From Gemmatimonadales bacterium (GTDB taxonomy: Bacteria > Gemmatimonadota > Gemmatimonadetes > Gemmatimonadales > GWC2-71-9), in NCBI GenBank assembly GCA_013812695.1, contig JACCSZ010000235.1, positions 1 through 8,984 on the forward strand: a stretch of 8,984 nucleotides of DNA, given 5' to 3'. This document shows, in pieces, positions 1 to 6,482 of the stretch; the stretch's first letter is position 1; each line of letters begins with the position of its first letter. A program made the position numbers and the translations under genes. The notes under the pieces are model-generated. The model worked only from the letters and a program-made list of their open reading frames with translations. It was not told the DNA's origin and made no database searches.

Positions 1-2
1 AT

Positions 3-302
3 GAGGGCGTCGCGAATATTCGCAACGAAGACCGGATCCCGGAGCTGCCCGCGGACCTGGTGGTGGAACTGGCGGCCACCTTCACCGCAGAGGGTGTGCG
101 CCTCGTGTGCCCCGGCCCACTGCCGCCGCCCGTCGCAGCCTTTCTGCGTCTGGTCGGACACTCGGAGGCCCTGGCGTTCGGTGCGGCCGAGCGGCAGGAT
201 CCCGGCCTCCTGGCCGAGGCCATCCGGGCGCTGCCACTGCCCATCCCGGAGGCCGCGGCCTGGAAGCTGGCCGCGCTCGCCCGCGAAAGGGAGTTTCCAT
301 GA
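3..302 (+). CDS. C-terminal part of a glycoside hydrolase family 4 protein (5' end outside window)
   Basis: Open from the left edge in frame 3 and ending at TGA 300-302; about 99 residues are visible. The stretch matches the C-terminal region of family 4 glycosidases (alpha-galactosidase, alpha-glucosidase and 6-phospho-beta-glucosidase type): an N-x-x-N segment (ANIRNED), then IPELPADLVVEL, which corresponds to the family's 'N-x-G-x-I-x-x-LP-x-x-x-VVEVP', then GPLPPPVAAFL and a helical tail. Family 4 enzymes use NAD+ and a divalent metal to oxidise C3 of the sugar before eliminating the aglycone; the NAD-binding and metal-binding residues lie upstream and cannot be seen here. It overlaps the next gene by 4 nt (ATGA), so the two are probably translationally coupled. 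An ATG at 60 is internal to the domain and is not the true start. Family assignment is fairly secure; substrate is unknown. Confidence 0.72.
   Translation, partial: EGVANIRNEDRIPELPADLVVELAATFTAEGVRLVCPGPLPPPVAAFLRLVGHSEALAFGAAERQDPGLLAEAIRALPLPIPEAAAWKLAALAREREFP
288..293 (+). promoter_or_regulatory. Ribosome binding site deciding the isomerase start
   Basis: AGGGAG lies 5 nt before ATG 299, a strong Shine-Dalgarno sequence. Together with the ATGA overlap it fixes the start of the sugar isomerase gene at 299 rather than at the in-frame ATG at 107. Confidence 0.75.
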
Positions 303-1255
303 AGCTGGGTCTCTGCGCGCAGGTGCTGTATCACCTCCCCTGGGGCGAGGCACTCTCCACCGCTCGCCGTTTGGGCTGCGAGGCGATCGAGTTGCCCGTC
401 GACGCGCGAAATCCGTTCCTCGATCTGGACGAAGCACTGGCTGGGGGCTGGCGTCGCATCGCTCGCGACGTCCGGAATGCCGGACTCGAAATATCCGCGC
501 TGTCCAATCACCAGGAAGGGCAGCTGCTGTTGGGTCCGCACGGCGCCGACACCGATGCCGTTCATGCCGGTGATCCGGAGCAGAAGGCGCGCTACGCGGC
601 GCTGCGACTCGAGCAGACCGCGGCGTTGGCCGAACACCTCGAGGTGGGCGTGGTCTGCGGTTTCACCGGGTGTGAGGAGCCGTCGCGGTGGTTTCCCTGG
701 CCACTGGCGGACGGCTACGAGCGCATGGGCACGAAGTATCGCGACCGGCTGCTCCCGGTGCTGGATGCCTTCTCCCGGCACGGGATCCGGTTCGCGCACG
801 AGTGCCACCCCAAACAGTTCGCGTACAACCTGGAGACGGCACGGCTCGCGCTGGAGCTGCTCGATGGGCATCCGGCCTTCGCCTTCAACTTTGACCCCGC
901 GAACCTGATGCTGGCCGACATGAGTCCCGTCGTGTTCGTCGCGGAGCTGGGCGCACGAATCGCGCACGTGCACGCCAAGGACGGGGAGCGGGTGGCGCAC
1001 CAGATCGCCCGTTCGGGACTGCTGGCGCATGGCCCGTGGGACCGGCGGGACCGGGGCTTCCGCTTCCGAATTCCGGGGTGGGGCGACTTGGATTGGAAGA
1101 AGTTGATCACCGAGCTCCGGCTCGCCGGATACGACGGTGTGCTGGCCATCGAGCACGAAGATCCGACGGTCGGACGGCTCGAAGGCCTGCAGAAAGCGCT
1201 GGATCATCTGGCGCCCCTGGTGCTGCGGGACCCGCCCGAGTCGCCCTGGTGGTAG
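299..1255 (+). CDS. Sugar (phosphate) isomerase/epimerase, xylose-isomerase-like TIM barrel
   Basis: 318 residues, a normal length for the AP-endonuclease-2/xylose-isomerase-like TIM-barrel superfamily (IolE, IolI, YcjR, tagatose-3-epimerase). The N-terminal MKLGLCAQVL is a first beta strand. The usual four metal ligands are visible at strand ends: E168 (AHECHP), D199 (NFDPANL), H225 (HVHAKD, with H223) and E285 (AIEHED). Such enzymes use a divalent metal to move protons next to a sugar carbonyl. The late motif IPGWGDLDWKK followed by GYDGVLAIEHED resembles a subgroup containing uncharacterised sugar isomerases and, from memory, C-glycoside deglycosidase alpha subunits; that link is weak. It is cytoplasmic, with no signal peptide seen. 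It follows the family 4 glycosidase gene with a 4-nt overlap and an excellent ribosome binding site, so the two probably act on the same sugar. Fold and metal site are secure; the exact reaction is not. Confidence 0.88.
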   Translation: MKLGLCAQVLYHLPWGEALSTARRLGCEAIELPVDARNPFLDLDEALAGGWRRIARDVRNAGLEISALSNHQEGQLLLGPHGADTDAVHAGDPEQKARYAALRLEQTAALAEHLEVGVVCGFTGCEEPSRWFPWPLADGYERMGTKYRDRLLPVLDAFSRHGIRFAHECHPKQFAYNLETARLALELLDGHPAFAFNFDPANLMLADMSPVVFVAELGARIAHVHAKDGERVAHQIARSGLLAHGPWDRRDRGFRFRIPGWGDLDWKKLITELRLAGYDGVLAIEHEDPTVGRLEGLQKALDHLAPLVLRDPPESPWW

Positions 1256-1266
1256 CCCGGCTCCTC
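1256..1266. other. 11-nt gap between convergent genes
   Basis: The + strand isomerase gene stops at 1255 and the - strand ROK kinase gene stops at 1267. I see no strong hairpin with a T-run; only a 4-bp CGGC/GCCG inverted repeat lies nearby. Any terminator must lie inside the opposing coding region, or the two transcripts overlap at their 3' ends. Confidence 0.7.
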
Positions 1267-2154
1267 TCAGGCCGAAGCCCCGCTCATCTCGAGAGCGAGC
1301 CAGGCCGCCCCCGTGGCGCCTGCCTCGTACCCCGCCAGCGCCAGCTCGAAGCGACACTGGCCGGCCTCGGGGAACGCCTCACGCCGGGCCGCCGCGGCCA
1401 CAGCCTCGAGCCACCCGGGCCCGAGCTGCGATACTCCGCCGCCGAGCACCACCAACGCCGGATTCAGCAGGTTCAGGGCGTTCGCGATGCCGATCCCGAG
1501 CGACGTCGCGGCCGCCTGGATGATGTCCTCGCGCCGATGATGGTCGGACCCCGTCACAGCCGACAACCGGACATCGGCCCCGAGCGCGTTCTGCATGGCC
1601 GAGCCCGACGCACACGTGTTGAGACATCCGCGGCGGCCGCACCAGCAGGTCGCTCCGTGACGGTCGATCGTCGTGTTCCCGATCTCCCCGGCTACGCCGG
1701 TATGACCACGCCAGAGGTGCGGGCCCAGTGTGATGGCGCCGCCAATGCCGGTGCCCACCGACACGAACAGCATGCTCGCCGGCGGGTCGTCGTCCCGCTG
1801 CTTCAGCTCTGCTACCGCCGCGGCGTTCACGTCGTTGTCGACGACGCACGGTACACCCAGGGCTTCGGAGATCCGCGCGCCCAACGCCACGTCGAGCCAG
1901 CCGTCCAGCATGACGCTCGCCCGGACCAGTCCCCGAGGGAAGTCCACCTGTCCTGGAAAGCCGATGCCTGCGACGTCGAACGATCCATGCGCCTCCCGCA
2001 GCTCCCTCGCTGCGGCGACGATAAGCCGACAGGCTTTCTCCGGCCCCGTCGCCCGACCGGTTTCGCGCACCGTGCGACCGAGCGTTCGCCCCTCACTGTC
2101 GGCGAGGCAGGCGAGCAGCTTACTGCCGCCGACATCGACACCAAGGGCACGCAT
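1267..2154 (-). CDS. ROK-family sugar (or cyclitol) kinase with altered substrate-site residues
   Basis: 295 residues, usual for single-domain ROK kinases without a DNA-binding domain. It should transfer the ATP gamma-phosphate to a sugar or cyclitol hydroxyl in the cytoplasm. Visible motifs: N-terminal phosphate loop DVGGSK (7-12); catalytic NDVNAAA with base D108; second phosphate loop VGTGIGGA (133-140); and the ROK signature GEIGN...CWCGRRGCLN (156-179). Zinc cysteines C170, C172 and C177 are present, but the zinc and sugar ligand His of E-x-x-H is N160 and the sugar-binding Glu of GCxE is N179. ATG 2154-2152 shares one base with the stop of the upstream SDR-cyclase gene (TGATG), so it is probably coupled to it as the last gene of the operon. 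Family is certain; the substrate is not. ROK-type kinases phosphorylate the cyclitol in acarbose biosynthesis (AcbM), which fits the neighbouring cyclase. Confidence 0.9.
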   Translation of the reverse strand: MRALGVDVGGSKLLACLADSEGRTLGRTVRETGRATGPEKACRLIVAAARELREAHGSFDVAGIGFPGQVDFPRGLVRASVMLDGWLDVALGARISEALGVPCVVDNDVNAAAVAELKQRDDDPPASMLFVSVGTGIGGAITLGPHLWRGHTGVAGEIGNTTIDRHGATCWCGRRGCLNTCASGSAMQNALGADVRLSAVTGSDHHRREDIIQAAATSLGIGIANALNLLNPALVVLGGGVSQLGPGWLEAVAAAARREAFPEAGQCRFELALAGYEAGATGAAWLALEMSGASA

Positions 2155-4331
2155 CACTCCGCTGCCACGCACCCGCCGATGAGCGGATCCCGGGCGATTT
2201 CGGCGAGCGCCGCGACGATCTCGGCGTCGGAGACTTCCTCGACAATCTCCACTTGCCCTACCTCCCGCGGGAGGACGAAGTTGAGCCTGCCACCGCGCGC
2301 CAGACGGATCGCGTCGAGCCGGCTGCACGCGGCGAGCAGGTCCGCACGGGCCACCTTCGGGGGCAGCCCGTAGGCGTGGAGCGCACCGTAAATCCGGTCC
2401 ACCGTCGCACGTGTGCAGAGCGAGCGTCCCCGAGCGACGGCCGTAGCCACGGCGAGGCCGAATCCGACCGCCTCACCATGCAGGAGCCGATTGTAGCCGG
2501 TCTGCACTTCGAGCGGGTGGCCGAAGGTGTGTCCGAGGTTGAGCACGCGCCTGAGGTTCCGCTCATATGGGTCGGGAGCCAGCAACGCGATCTTCATCTG
2601 GCTCCCGCGCGCCACGACCTCGCCGAGGAGCCGGGCGTCGTGGCCATTGCGGATGGCCACGTCCTCGCGTTCCAGCAGCTCGAACAGGTCCGGATCCCCG
2701 ATGATCGCGACCTTGAGCGCCTCCGCCACTCCGGCGCAGATCTCGCGAGTGTCGAGGGAGCGGAGCACCGCCGGATCGCTGAACACCGCCCGCGGGTGCG
2801 CGAAGGCTCCGACGAAGTTCTTGGCCCACGGCATGTTCATGGCGACCTTCCCACCGATCGCCGCGTCGATCTGAGCGAGCAGGGTGGTCGGGACGTTCAC
2901 GTACGCCACACCCCTGAGATACGTCGCTGCGACGAATCCGCCCATATCTGCGACCACCCCCCCGCCCACATTGACGAGCACCGCGCGGCGGTCGAAACGG
3001 GCCGTGTGGAGCCGCTCGATCAGCTCCAGGTAGACCCGGGCCGACTTGGCGCTCTCTCCCTGCGGAAGCAGCACCAGGTCGGCGTCGACCCCGCGCGCCC
3101 GCAGATGCTCCAGCAGGCGCGCGCCGCACACCTCGAGCACGCAGGCATCGGTGAGCAGCACCATGCGCGCTGTCGGGAAGAGCGCCTGGAGGCGCTCGGG
3201 AAGCCGCTCGATCAGACCGGCCTCGATCTCCACCGGGTACCGGTAGGCGGCATCTGCCTCCACGCTCGCAAACACCCGTGGGCGGTACGCCCGCCGCTCG
3301 CCCCGCGCTGCAGCCTCCGCGACCGACCCCCGGTAATAGGCGAGCAGGTCACCCAGGCTGCCAGCGAGCGAGTGCTCCGGCTCGAAGCCCAGTGCCCGCA
3401 GACGACGAACGTCCGCGACGTAGCGCGCAAGGTCGGCGGGGCGTGCCGCCTTGAGCTCGACCGTCACCTGCTCCTCAAGACCGGCCGCGCGAAGAATGGC
3501 CAGCAGGACCTCGCTCACCGGAGACTCGATACCGCTGGCCACATTGTAGATCGTTCCGGGAGCCCCCTTCAGGGACAAGATGGCGAGCGCCCGAGCGGCA
3601 TCGCGCACTTCCAGGAAATCGCGCGTGGCGGTGAGCGGCTCGACCACGATCACCGGCGGCAGCAACCCAGCGCCGATCGCGGCAGCCTGGCTGGTCATGC
3701 GTCCGCAGAAGTGCCGCTCCTCCTGACCCGGACCTACCAGATTGAAGATTCGAGCCCAGATCGCGGGGATGCCGTAGCGCAGAGCGAGGATCCTCGACGC
3801 GTGCTCGGAGGCCAGCTTGCTCACTCCGTACAGGTCGATCGGGGCGCACGGCGTGCTCTCGGCGATTGGAAGAGCCGCCGGCTCGATCCGCCCATACAGG
3901 AAGCCGGTGGATCCGAGGACCAGCGTCGGCGGCTCGATCCCCGATTCGTGAATCGCTTCCAGGAGGCAGATCGTCCCCTCGGCGTTGGTGCGGAACAGAT
4001 GAGCCGGCGAGGAATCCCTGAGAGCCGACGCCAGGTGGAAAATCCGGTGGGGCCGAAAGTCGCTGAGCAGGCCTGTCAGCTCCGGCTGCCGGCCGAGGTC
4101 GAGCGACGCGTAGTCGTAGCGCGGCGATTCGAGTACGGCCTGAAGTCCTGGGGGCAGCGGGGCCCTCACCCGGGATGTCCCCCAATGGATCGAATGGGTA
4201 AACGCGTCATCCAGGCGGGGAGACCGGCCGAGGCCCAGGAGCTCGAGGTCGGGGTCGGTGCGCACCAGATGGGCAGCCAGATATCGGCCGACGAACCCCT
4301 GTGCGCCGGTGACTAGCACACGGATCCTCAC
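2154..4331 (-). CDS. Fusion protein: extended SDR epimerase/dehydratase + DHQ-synthase-like sugar phosphate cyclase
   Basis: 725 residues in one uninterrupted frame. Residues 1-335 form an extended SDR: NAD(P)-binding TGAQGFVG (8-15), STGFLYG (141-147) with the catalytic Ser/Thr, YGVSK (Y168, K172), and a typical end at GFEPEHSLAGSLGDLLAYYR. After a short Ala/Arg-rich linker, residues about 355-725 form a dehydroquinate-synthase-like cyclase: GES-x-K (425-429), GGGVVAD (456-462), PTTLLAQIDAAIGGK (481-495), KN (504-505), AEALK (536-540), K580, R594, N598, GHTFGH (600-605) and HGE (618-620). Zinc ligands are probably E537, H601 and H618. The DKK motif of AroB is replaced by IRL (674-676). GTG 4331 is chosen as start because it makes a GTGA overlap with the upstream stop and has GGAG 8 nt before it; ATG 4349 (six residues longer) is the alternative. 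A GTG at 3275 could start a free cyclase, but no stop codon separates the domains. The reaction should close a sugar phosphate into a carbocycle using transient NAD+ oxidation. The substrate is unknown. Confidence 0.88.
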   Translation of the reverse strand: MRIRVLVTGAQGFVGRYLAAHLVRTDPDLELLGLGRSPRLDDAFTHSIHWGTSRVRAPLPPGLQAVLESPRYDYASLDLGRQPELTGLLSDFRPHRIFHLASALRDSSPAHLFRTNAEGTICLLEAIHESGIEPPTLVLGSTGFLYGRIEPAALPIAESTPCAPIDLYGVSKLASEHASRILALRYGIPAIWARIFNLVGPGQEERHFCGRMTSQAAAIGAGLLPPVIVVEPLTATRDFLEVRDAARALAILSLKGAPGTIYNVASGIESPVSEVLLAILRAAGLEEQVTVELKAARPADLARYVADVRRLRALGFEPEHSLAGSLGDLLAYYRGSVAEAAARGERRAYRPRVFASVEADAAYRYPVEIEAGLIERLPERLQALFPTARMVLLTDACVLEVCGARLLEHLRARGVDADLVLLPQGESAKSARVYLELIERLHTARFDRRAVLVNVGGGVVADMGGFVAATYLRGVAYVNVPTTLLAQIDAAIGGKVAMNMPWAKNFVGAFAHPRAVFSDPAVLRSLDTREICAGVAEALKVAIIGDPDLFELLEREDVAIRNGHDARLLGEVVARGSQMKIALLAPDPYERNLRRVLNLGHTFGHPLEVQTGYNRLLHGEAVGFGLAVATAVARGRSLCTRATVDRIYGALHAYGLPPKVARADLLAACSRLDAIRLARGGRLNFVLPREVGQVEIVEEVSDAEIVAALAEIARDPLIGGCVAAE

Positions 4332-5278
4332 CGGTGCGACTCCATCCATCGCAACGTGCGGCACAGTCCGTCCTCCAGTGACACCGCGGGAGTCCATCCG
4401 AGTGCGCGGGCCGCCAGCGACGGATCGGCGACCAGGTAGTCGATGTCGGCCAGGGCCCGACGATGGTGGGAAGGCTTCTCCCGGACCGGCAGCATGCGCC
4501 CCCCGACCGCCAGGACCCGCGCCGCGAGTGCACCGACCGCAGTACCCGCACCGGAGCCGAGATTGAAGGTGCGGGGCGCCGACGGCGGGGCCTCGGCAGC
4601 CCGGATGATCCCTTCGACGACGTCGTCCACGAAGCAGTAGTCGCGCACTGGGCGGAGATCGGCGAGCACGATCTCCTCCTCCCACAGCGCCTGTCGGACG
4701 ATGGCTCCGACCACGGAGGTCCGTCGAAGACCTGGGCCGTACACGGAGAACGGTCGCAGCACGAAGGTCTCGATGTCGCCGCCGCGTGCGTAGGCTTCGA
4801 CGAACTGCTCCGCTGCGGCCTTGGCGGCGCCATAGGGAGAGCGTGGTCGCCGCGCGTGATTCTCGGAAACCGGGTTCGGCGGCGTGCGACCGTATACCTC
4901 CGCGGACGAGACGTAGAGGAAGCGACGGAGTCCGGCGAGGCGGCACGCCTCCAGCACCGCCACGGTGCCGCCGACATGCACGCGGCAACACTCGGCTGGA
5001 TCATCGAACGACGCGGCGACCGAGGGGGGACCAGCCAGGTGAATCGCGACCTTTGCGTCGCCAGCAAGTCGGGAGAGCAGTGCACGGTCTTCGATGTCCG
5101 CGCGCAGTGCGATCACGCCCTCCGGCAGCTCGAAGGTTTCCTGCCCGGGCGGACCTACCAGCGCCCGAACCTGCGCACCGCGCCCCAGCAGGGCGCGGAC
5201 AAGGGCCGAGCCGATGAATCCACCCGCGCCAGTCACGGCCACGATCTGGCCGGAGAGATCCAGACGGCCGTCAGGCAT
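4328..5278 (-). CDS. NAD(P)-dependent extended SDR, sugar epimerase/dehydratase
   Basis: 316 residues, standard length for nucleotide-sugar epimerases and 4,6-dehydratases. Rossmann motif TGAGGFIG (16-23), D61-I-E at the acidic turn, SSAEVYG (124-130) with catalytic Ser, YGAAK with Y149 and K153, then RPFSVYGPG (175-183) and RDYCFVDDV (212-220), which line the nucleotide-sugar pocket in this family. The C-terminus ALGWTPAVSLEDGL is the usual end. It should use a tightly bound NAD(P) to oxidise C4 of an NDP-sugar or NDP-cyclitol. Lineage within the family (UDP-glucose 4-epimerase-like, dehydratase-like or reductase) cannot be settled by eye. ATG 5278 overlaps the stop of the glycosyltransferase gene by 8 nt (ATGCCTGA), and its own stop overlaps the start of the SDR-cyclase fusion by 4 nt. 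It is not a duplicate of the SDR domain in the next gene: motifs differ (GFIG versus GFVG, SSAEVYG versus STGFLYG). Confidence 0.92.
   Translation of the reverse strand: MPDGRLDLSGQIVAVTGAGGFIGSALVRALLGRGAQVRALVGPPGQETFELPEGVIALRADIEDRALLSRLAGDAKVAIHLAGPPSVAASFDDPAECCRVHVGGTVAVLEACRLAGLRRFLYVSSAEVYGRTPPNPVSENHARRPRSPYGAAKAAAEQFVEAYARGGDIETFVLRPFSVYGPGLRRTSVVGAIVRQALWEEEIVLADLRPVRDYCFVDDVVEGIIRAAEAPPSAPRTFNLGSGAGTAVGALAARVLAVGGRMLPVREKPSHHRRALADIDYLVADPSLAARALGWTPAVSLEDGLCRTLRWMESHR
4340..4343 (-). promoter_or_regulatory. Ribosome binding site for the GTG start of the SDR-cyclase fusion
   Basis: GGAG, read on the - strand, lies 8 nt before GTG 4331, inside the end of the preceding SDR gene. 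It favours GTG 4331 over ATG 4349 as the start of the fusion gene. Confidence 0.5.
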
Positions 5279-6482
5279 GCACCGGGTCTCGACCTACCAG
5301 CTCCACGAAGAGCGCCTCGAGCGCGCGAGCCATCGCCTCGGGTCGGTAGCGCTGGTCGTAGCGCCGCTGCGCCTCGGCGCCGAGCCGCACCGCGGTCTCG
5401 GGCTCCCGAAGCAGGCGCAGGATTCCGGCCGCGAGCGCCCCGGGATTCCGCATCGGTACGACCAGGCCGGTCTGCTCGTGGGTCACCATCTCCTCGACAC
5501 CCCCCACGTTCGTCACCACCGCAGGCTTTCCAAGCGACATCCCCTCGGCGATCGCGACCGGCAAGGAGTCCTGGATCGAGGCGTGTGCGTGGATGTCGAC
5601 GATCGTCCAGACGTCCCCGATGGCGCCCGGCCAGCTCACGATGCGTACTCGGTCGGCGATGCCCAGGTCCCGGGCGTCCTGCTTCAACGTCTCGACATAC
5701 GGGGGATCCTCTCCGGCGTAACCGGTCAACACAAAGTAGGTATTCGGCGCCTCGGCGAGGACCGTCCGGGCCGCCTGCAACAGCACCCGCTGGCCCTTGT
5801 ACGGGATGAGCCGGCTCACCTGGCCGACCACTCGAACTCCGGCGTCCAAGGGGATGTCGAGTTCCCGCCGCATCTGCGTGCGGGTCCGAGTCGTCAGGGG
5901 CACCGGGATGCCGTTAGGAATCACCAGCGAGCGCGGGTGTGGACGCACGAGCCATCGATTCACTAGGTCGGAGTGTGCCTTCGAGTCACAAATGAAGGCA
6001 TCGGCGGTCGCGAACACCGTCTGCCCCATGAGGCGCATGCCCGGACGGTCGAAGTAGTAGGGGAAATAATGGGTCACCGTGGTGGGGCGCCGGGTAAGCG
6101 CACCCGCCATGACGCCGAAGAGCGTCGCGGTAGCGTGCTGCGCGTCGATGAGCTCGATCCGACGCTCGCGGATCACCCCGCACAGCCGCAGGAGCAATCG
6201 CGTCATGGTCGAAGCAGCGCGAGCGAGGTCCACGGGCCGGCGCGAGGTCATGATTCTCGACCTGGGCATCTCACCCAGGTCGAGGACCTCAACACCGGCG
6301 TCCTGGTAGGCCTGCCTGAGCGTCCCCTTCCGGCGCTCGTAATCTTCATCCGGGCGATACAACGTGATCACGAGGTGCTCGAAACGGCTCCGGTCGATCG
6401 TCCGGGCGAACGAGAGCAGCCGGTTCTCACTCCCACCGAATCCGAGGGTGGCGATGAGCGAGGCGACCCTGATCCGGCTCAC
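5271..6482 (-). CDS. Family 4 glycosyltransferase (GT-B fold)
   Basis: 403 residues from GTG 6482, typical for GT4 retaining glycosyltransferases that transfer a sugar from an NDP donor, usually at the inner membrane face or in the cytoplasm. The N-terminal domain has the acceptor-side loop GFGGSENR (GGSE 16-19). The C-terminal Rossmann domain carries VIPNGIPV (187-194), GQVSRLIPYKGQ (220-231) with the donor-phosphate Arg/Lys, and the E-x7-E element as DSLPVAIAEGMSLGKP, with D305 in place of the first Glu and E313 as the second. GG-V-EEMV follows as in most GT4 enzymes. No transmembrane segment or signal peptide is obvious. GTG 6482 gives a GTGA overlap with the nucleotidyltransferase stop; GTG 6503 (seven residues longer, 25-nt overlap) is also possible. 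A 3' overlap of 8 nt joins it to the SDR gene. It probably uses the activated sugar made by its neighbours; the acceptor is unknown. Confidence 0.92.
   Translation of the reverse strand: MSRIRVASLIATLGFGGSENRLLSFARTIDRSRFEHLVITLYRPDEDYERRKGTLRQAYQDAGVEVLDLGEMPRSRIMTSRRPVDLARAASTMTRLLLRLCGVIRERRIELIDAQHATATLFGVMAGALTRRPTTVTHYFPYYFDRPGMRLMGQTVFATADAFICDSKAHSDLVNRWLVRPHPRSLVIPNGIPVPLTTRTRTQMRRELDIPLDAGVRVVGQVSRLIPYKGQRVLLQAARTVLAEAPNTYFVLTGYAGEDPPYVETLKQDARDLGIADRVRIVSWPGAIGDVWTIVDIHAHASIQDSLPVAIAEGMSLGKPAVVTNVGGVEEMVTHEQTGLVVPMRNPGALAAGILRLLREPETAVRLGAEAQRRYDQRYRPEAMARALEALFVELVGRDPVHA

Noticed and set aside
107..298. N-terminal extension of the sugar isomerase from ATG 107
   Set aside because: The extra 64 residues are Arg/Pro-rich and overlap the GH4 gene. 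ATG 299 has AGGGAG at 5 nt, an ATGA overlap, and starts at the first beta strand of the barrel.
1256..1275. Bidirectional terminator between the convergent genes
   Set aside because: Only a 4-bp CGGC/GCCG pairing around a 9-nt loop, with no T-run on either side.
1036..2373. + strand open frame of 445 codons crossing the end of the isomerase and the ROK gene
   Set aside because: Arg/Pro/Ala-rich with no domain, and antisense to a well-supported ROK kinase.
2154..3275. Ordinary shikimate-pathway aroB
   Set aside because: It is fused to an SDR, sits with a ROK kinase and glycosyltransferase, and lacks the DKK motif; no other aromatic biosynthesis gene is nearby. DHQS activity is not fully excluded because most active-site residues are kept.
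2253..4316. Long + strand open frame (687 codons) opposite the SDR-cyclase gene
   Set aside because: Its translation is low-complexity, rich in Arg, Glu, Pro and His, with no recognisable domain. The opposite strand encodes two clear enzyme domains; long antisense frames are common in GC-rich DNA.
4332..4991. N-terminal extension of the SDR-cyclase fusion up to 4991
   Set aside because: The extension is antisense-like Arg-rich sequence in a different frame of the upstream SDR gene; the Rossmann fold begins right after GTG 4331.
4463..5809. + strand open frame of 448 codons opposite the SDR and glycosyltransferase genes
   Set aside because: Composition typical of a shadow frame (Arg/Ser/Pro-rich tail), and both genes on the other strand have full motif sets.
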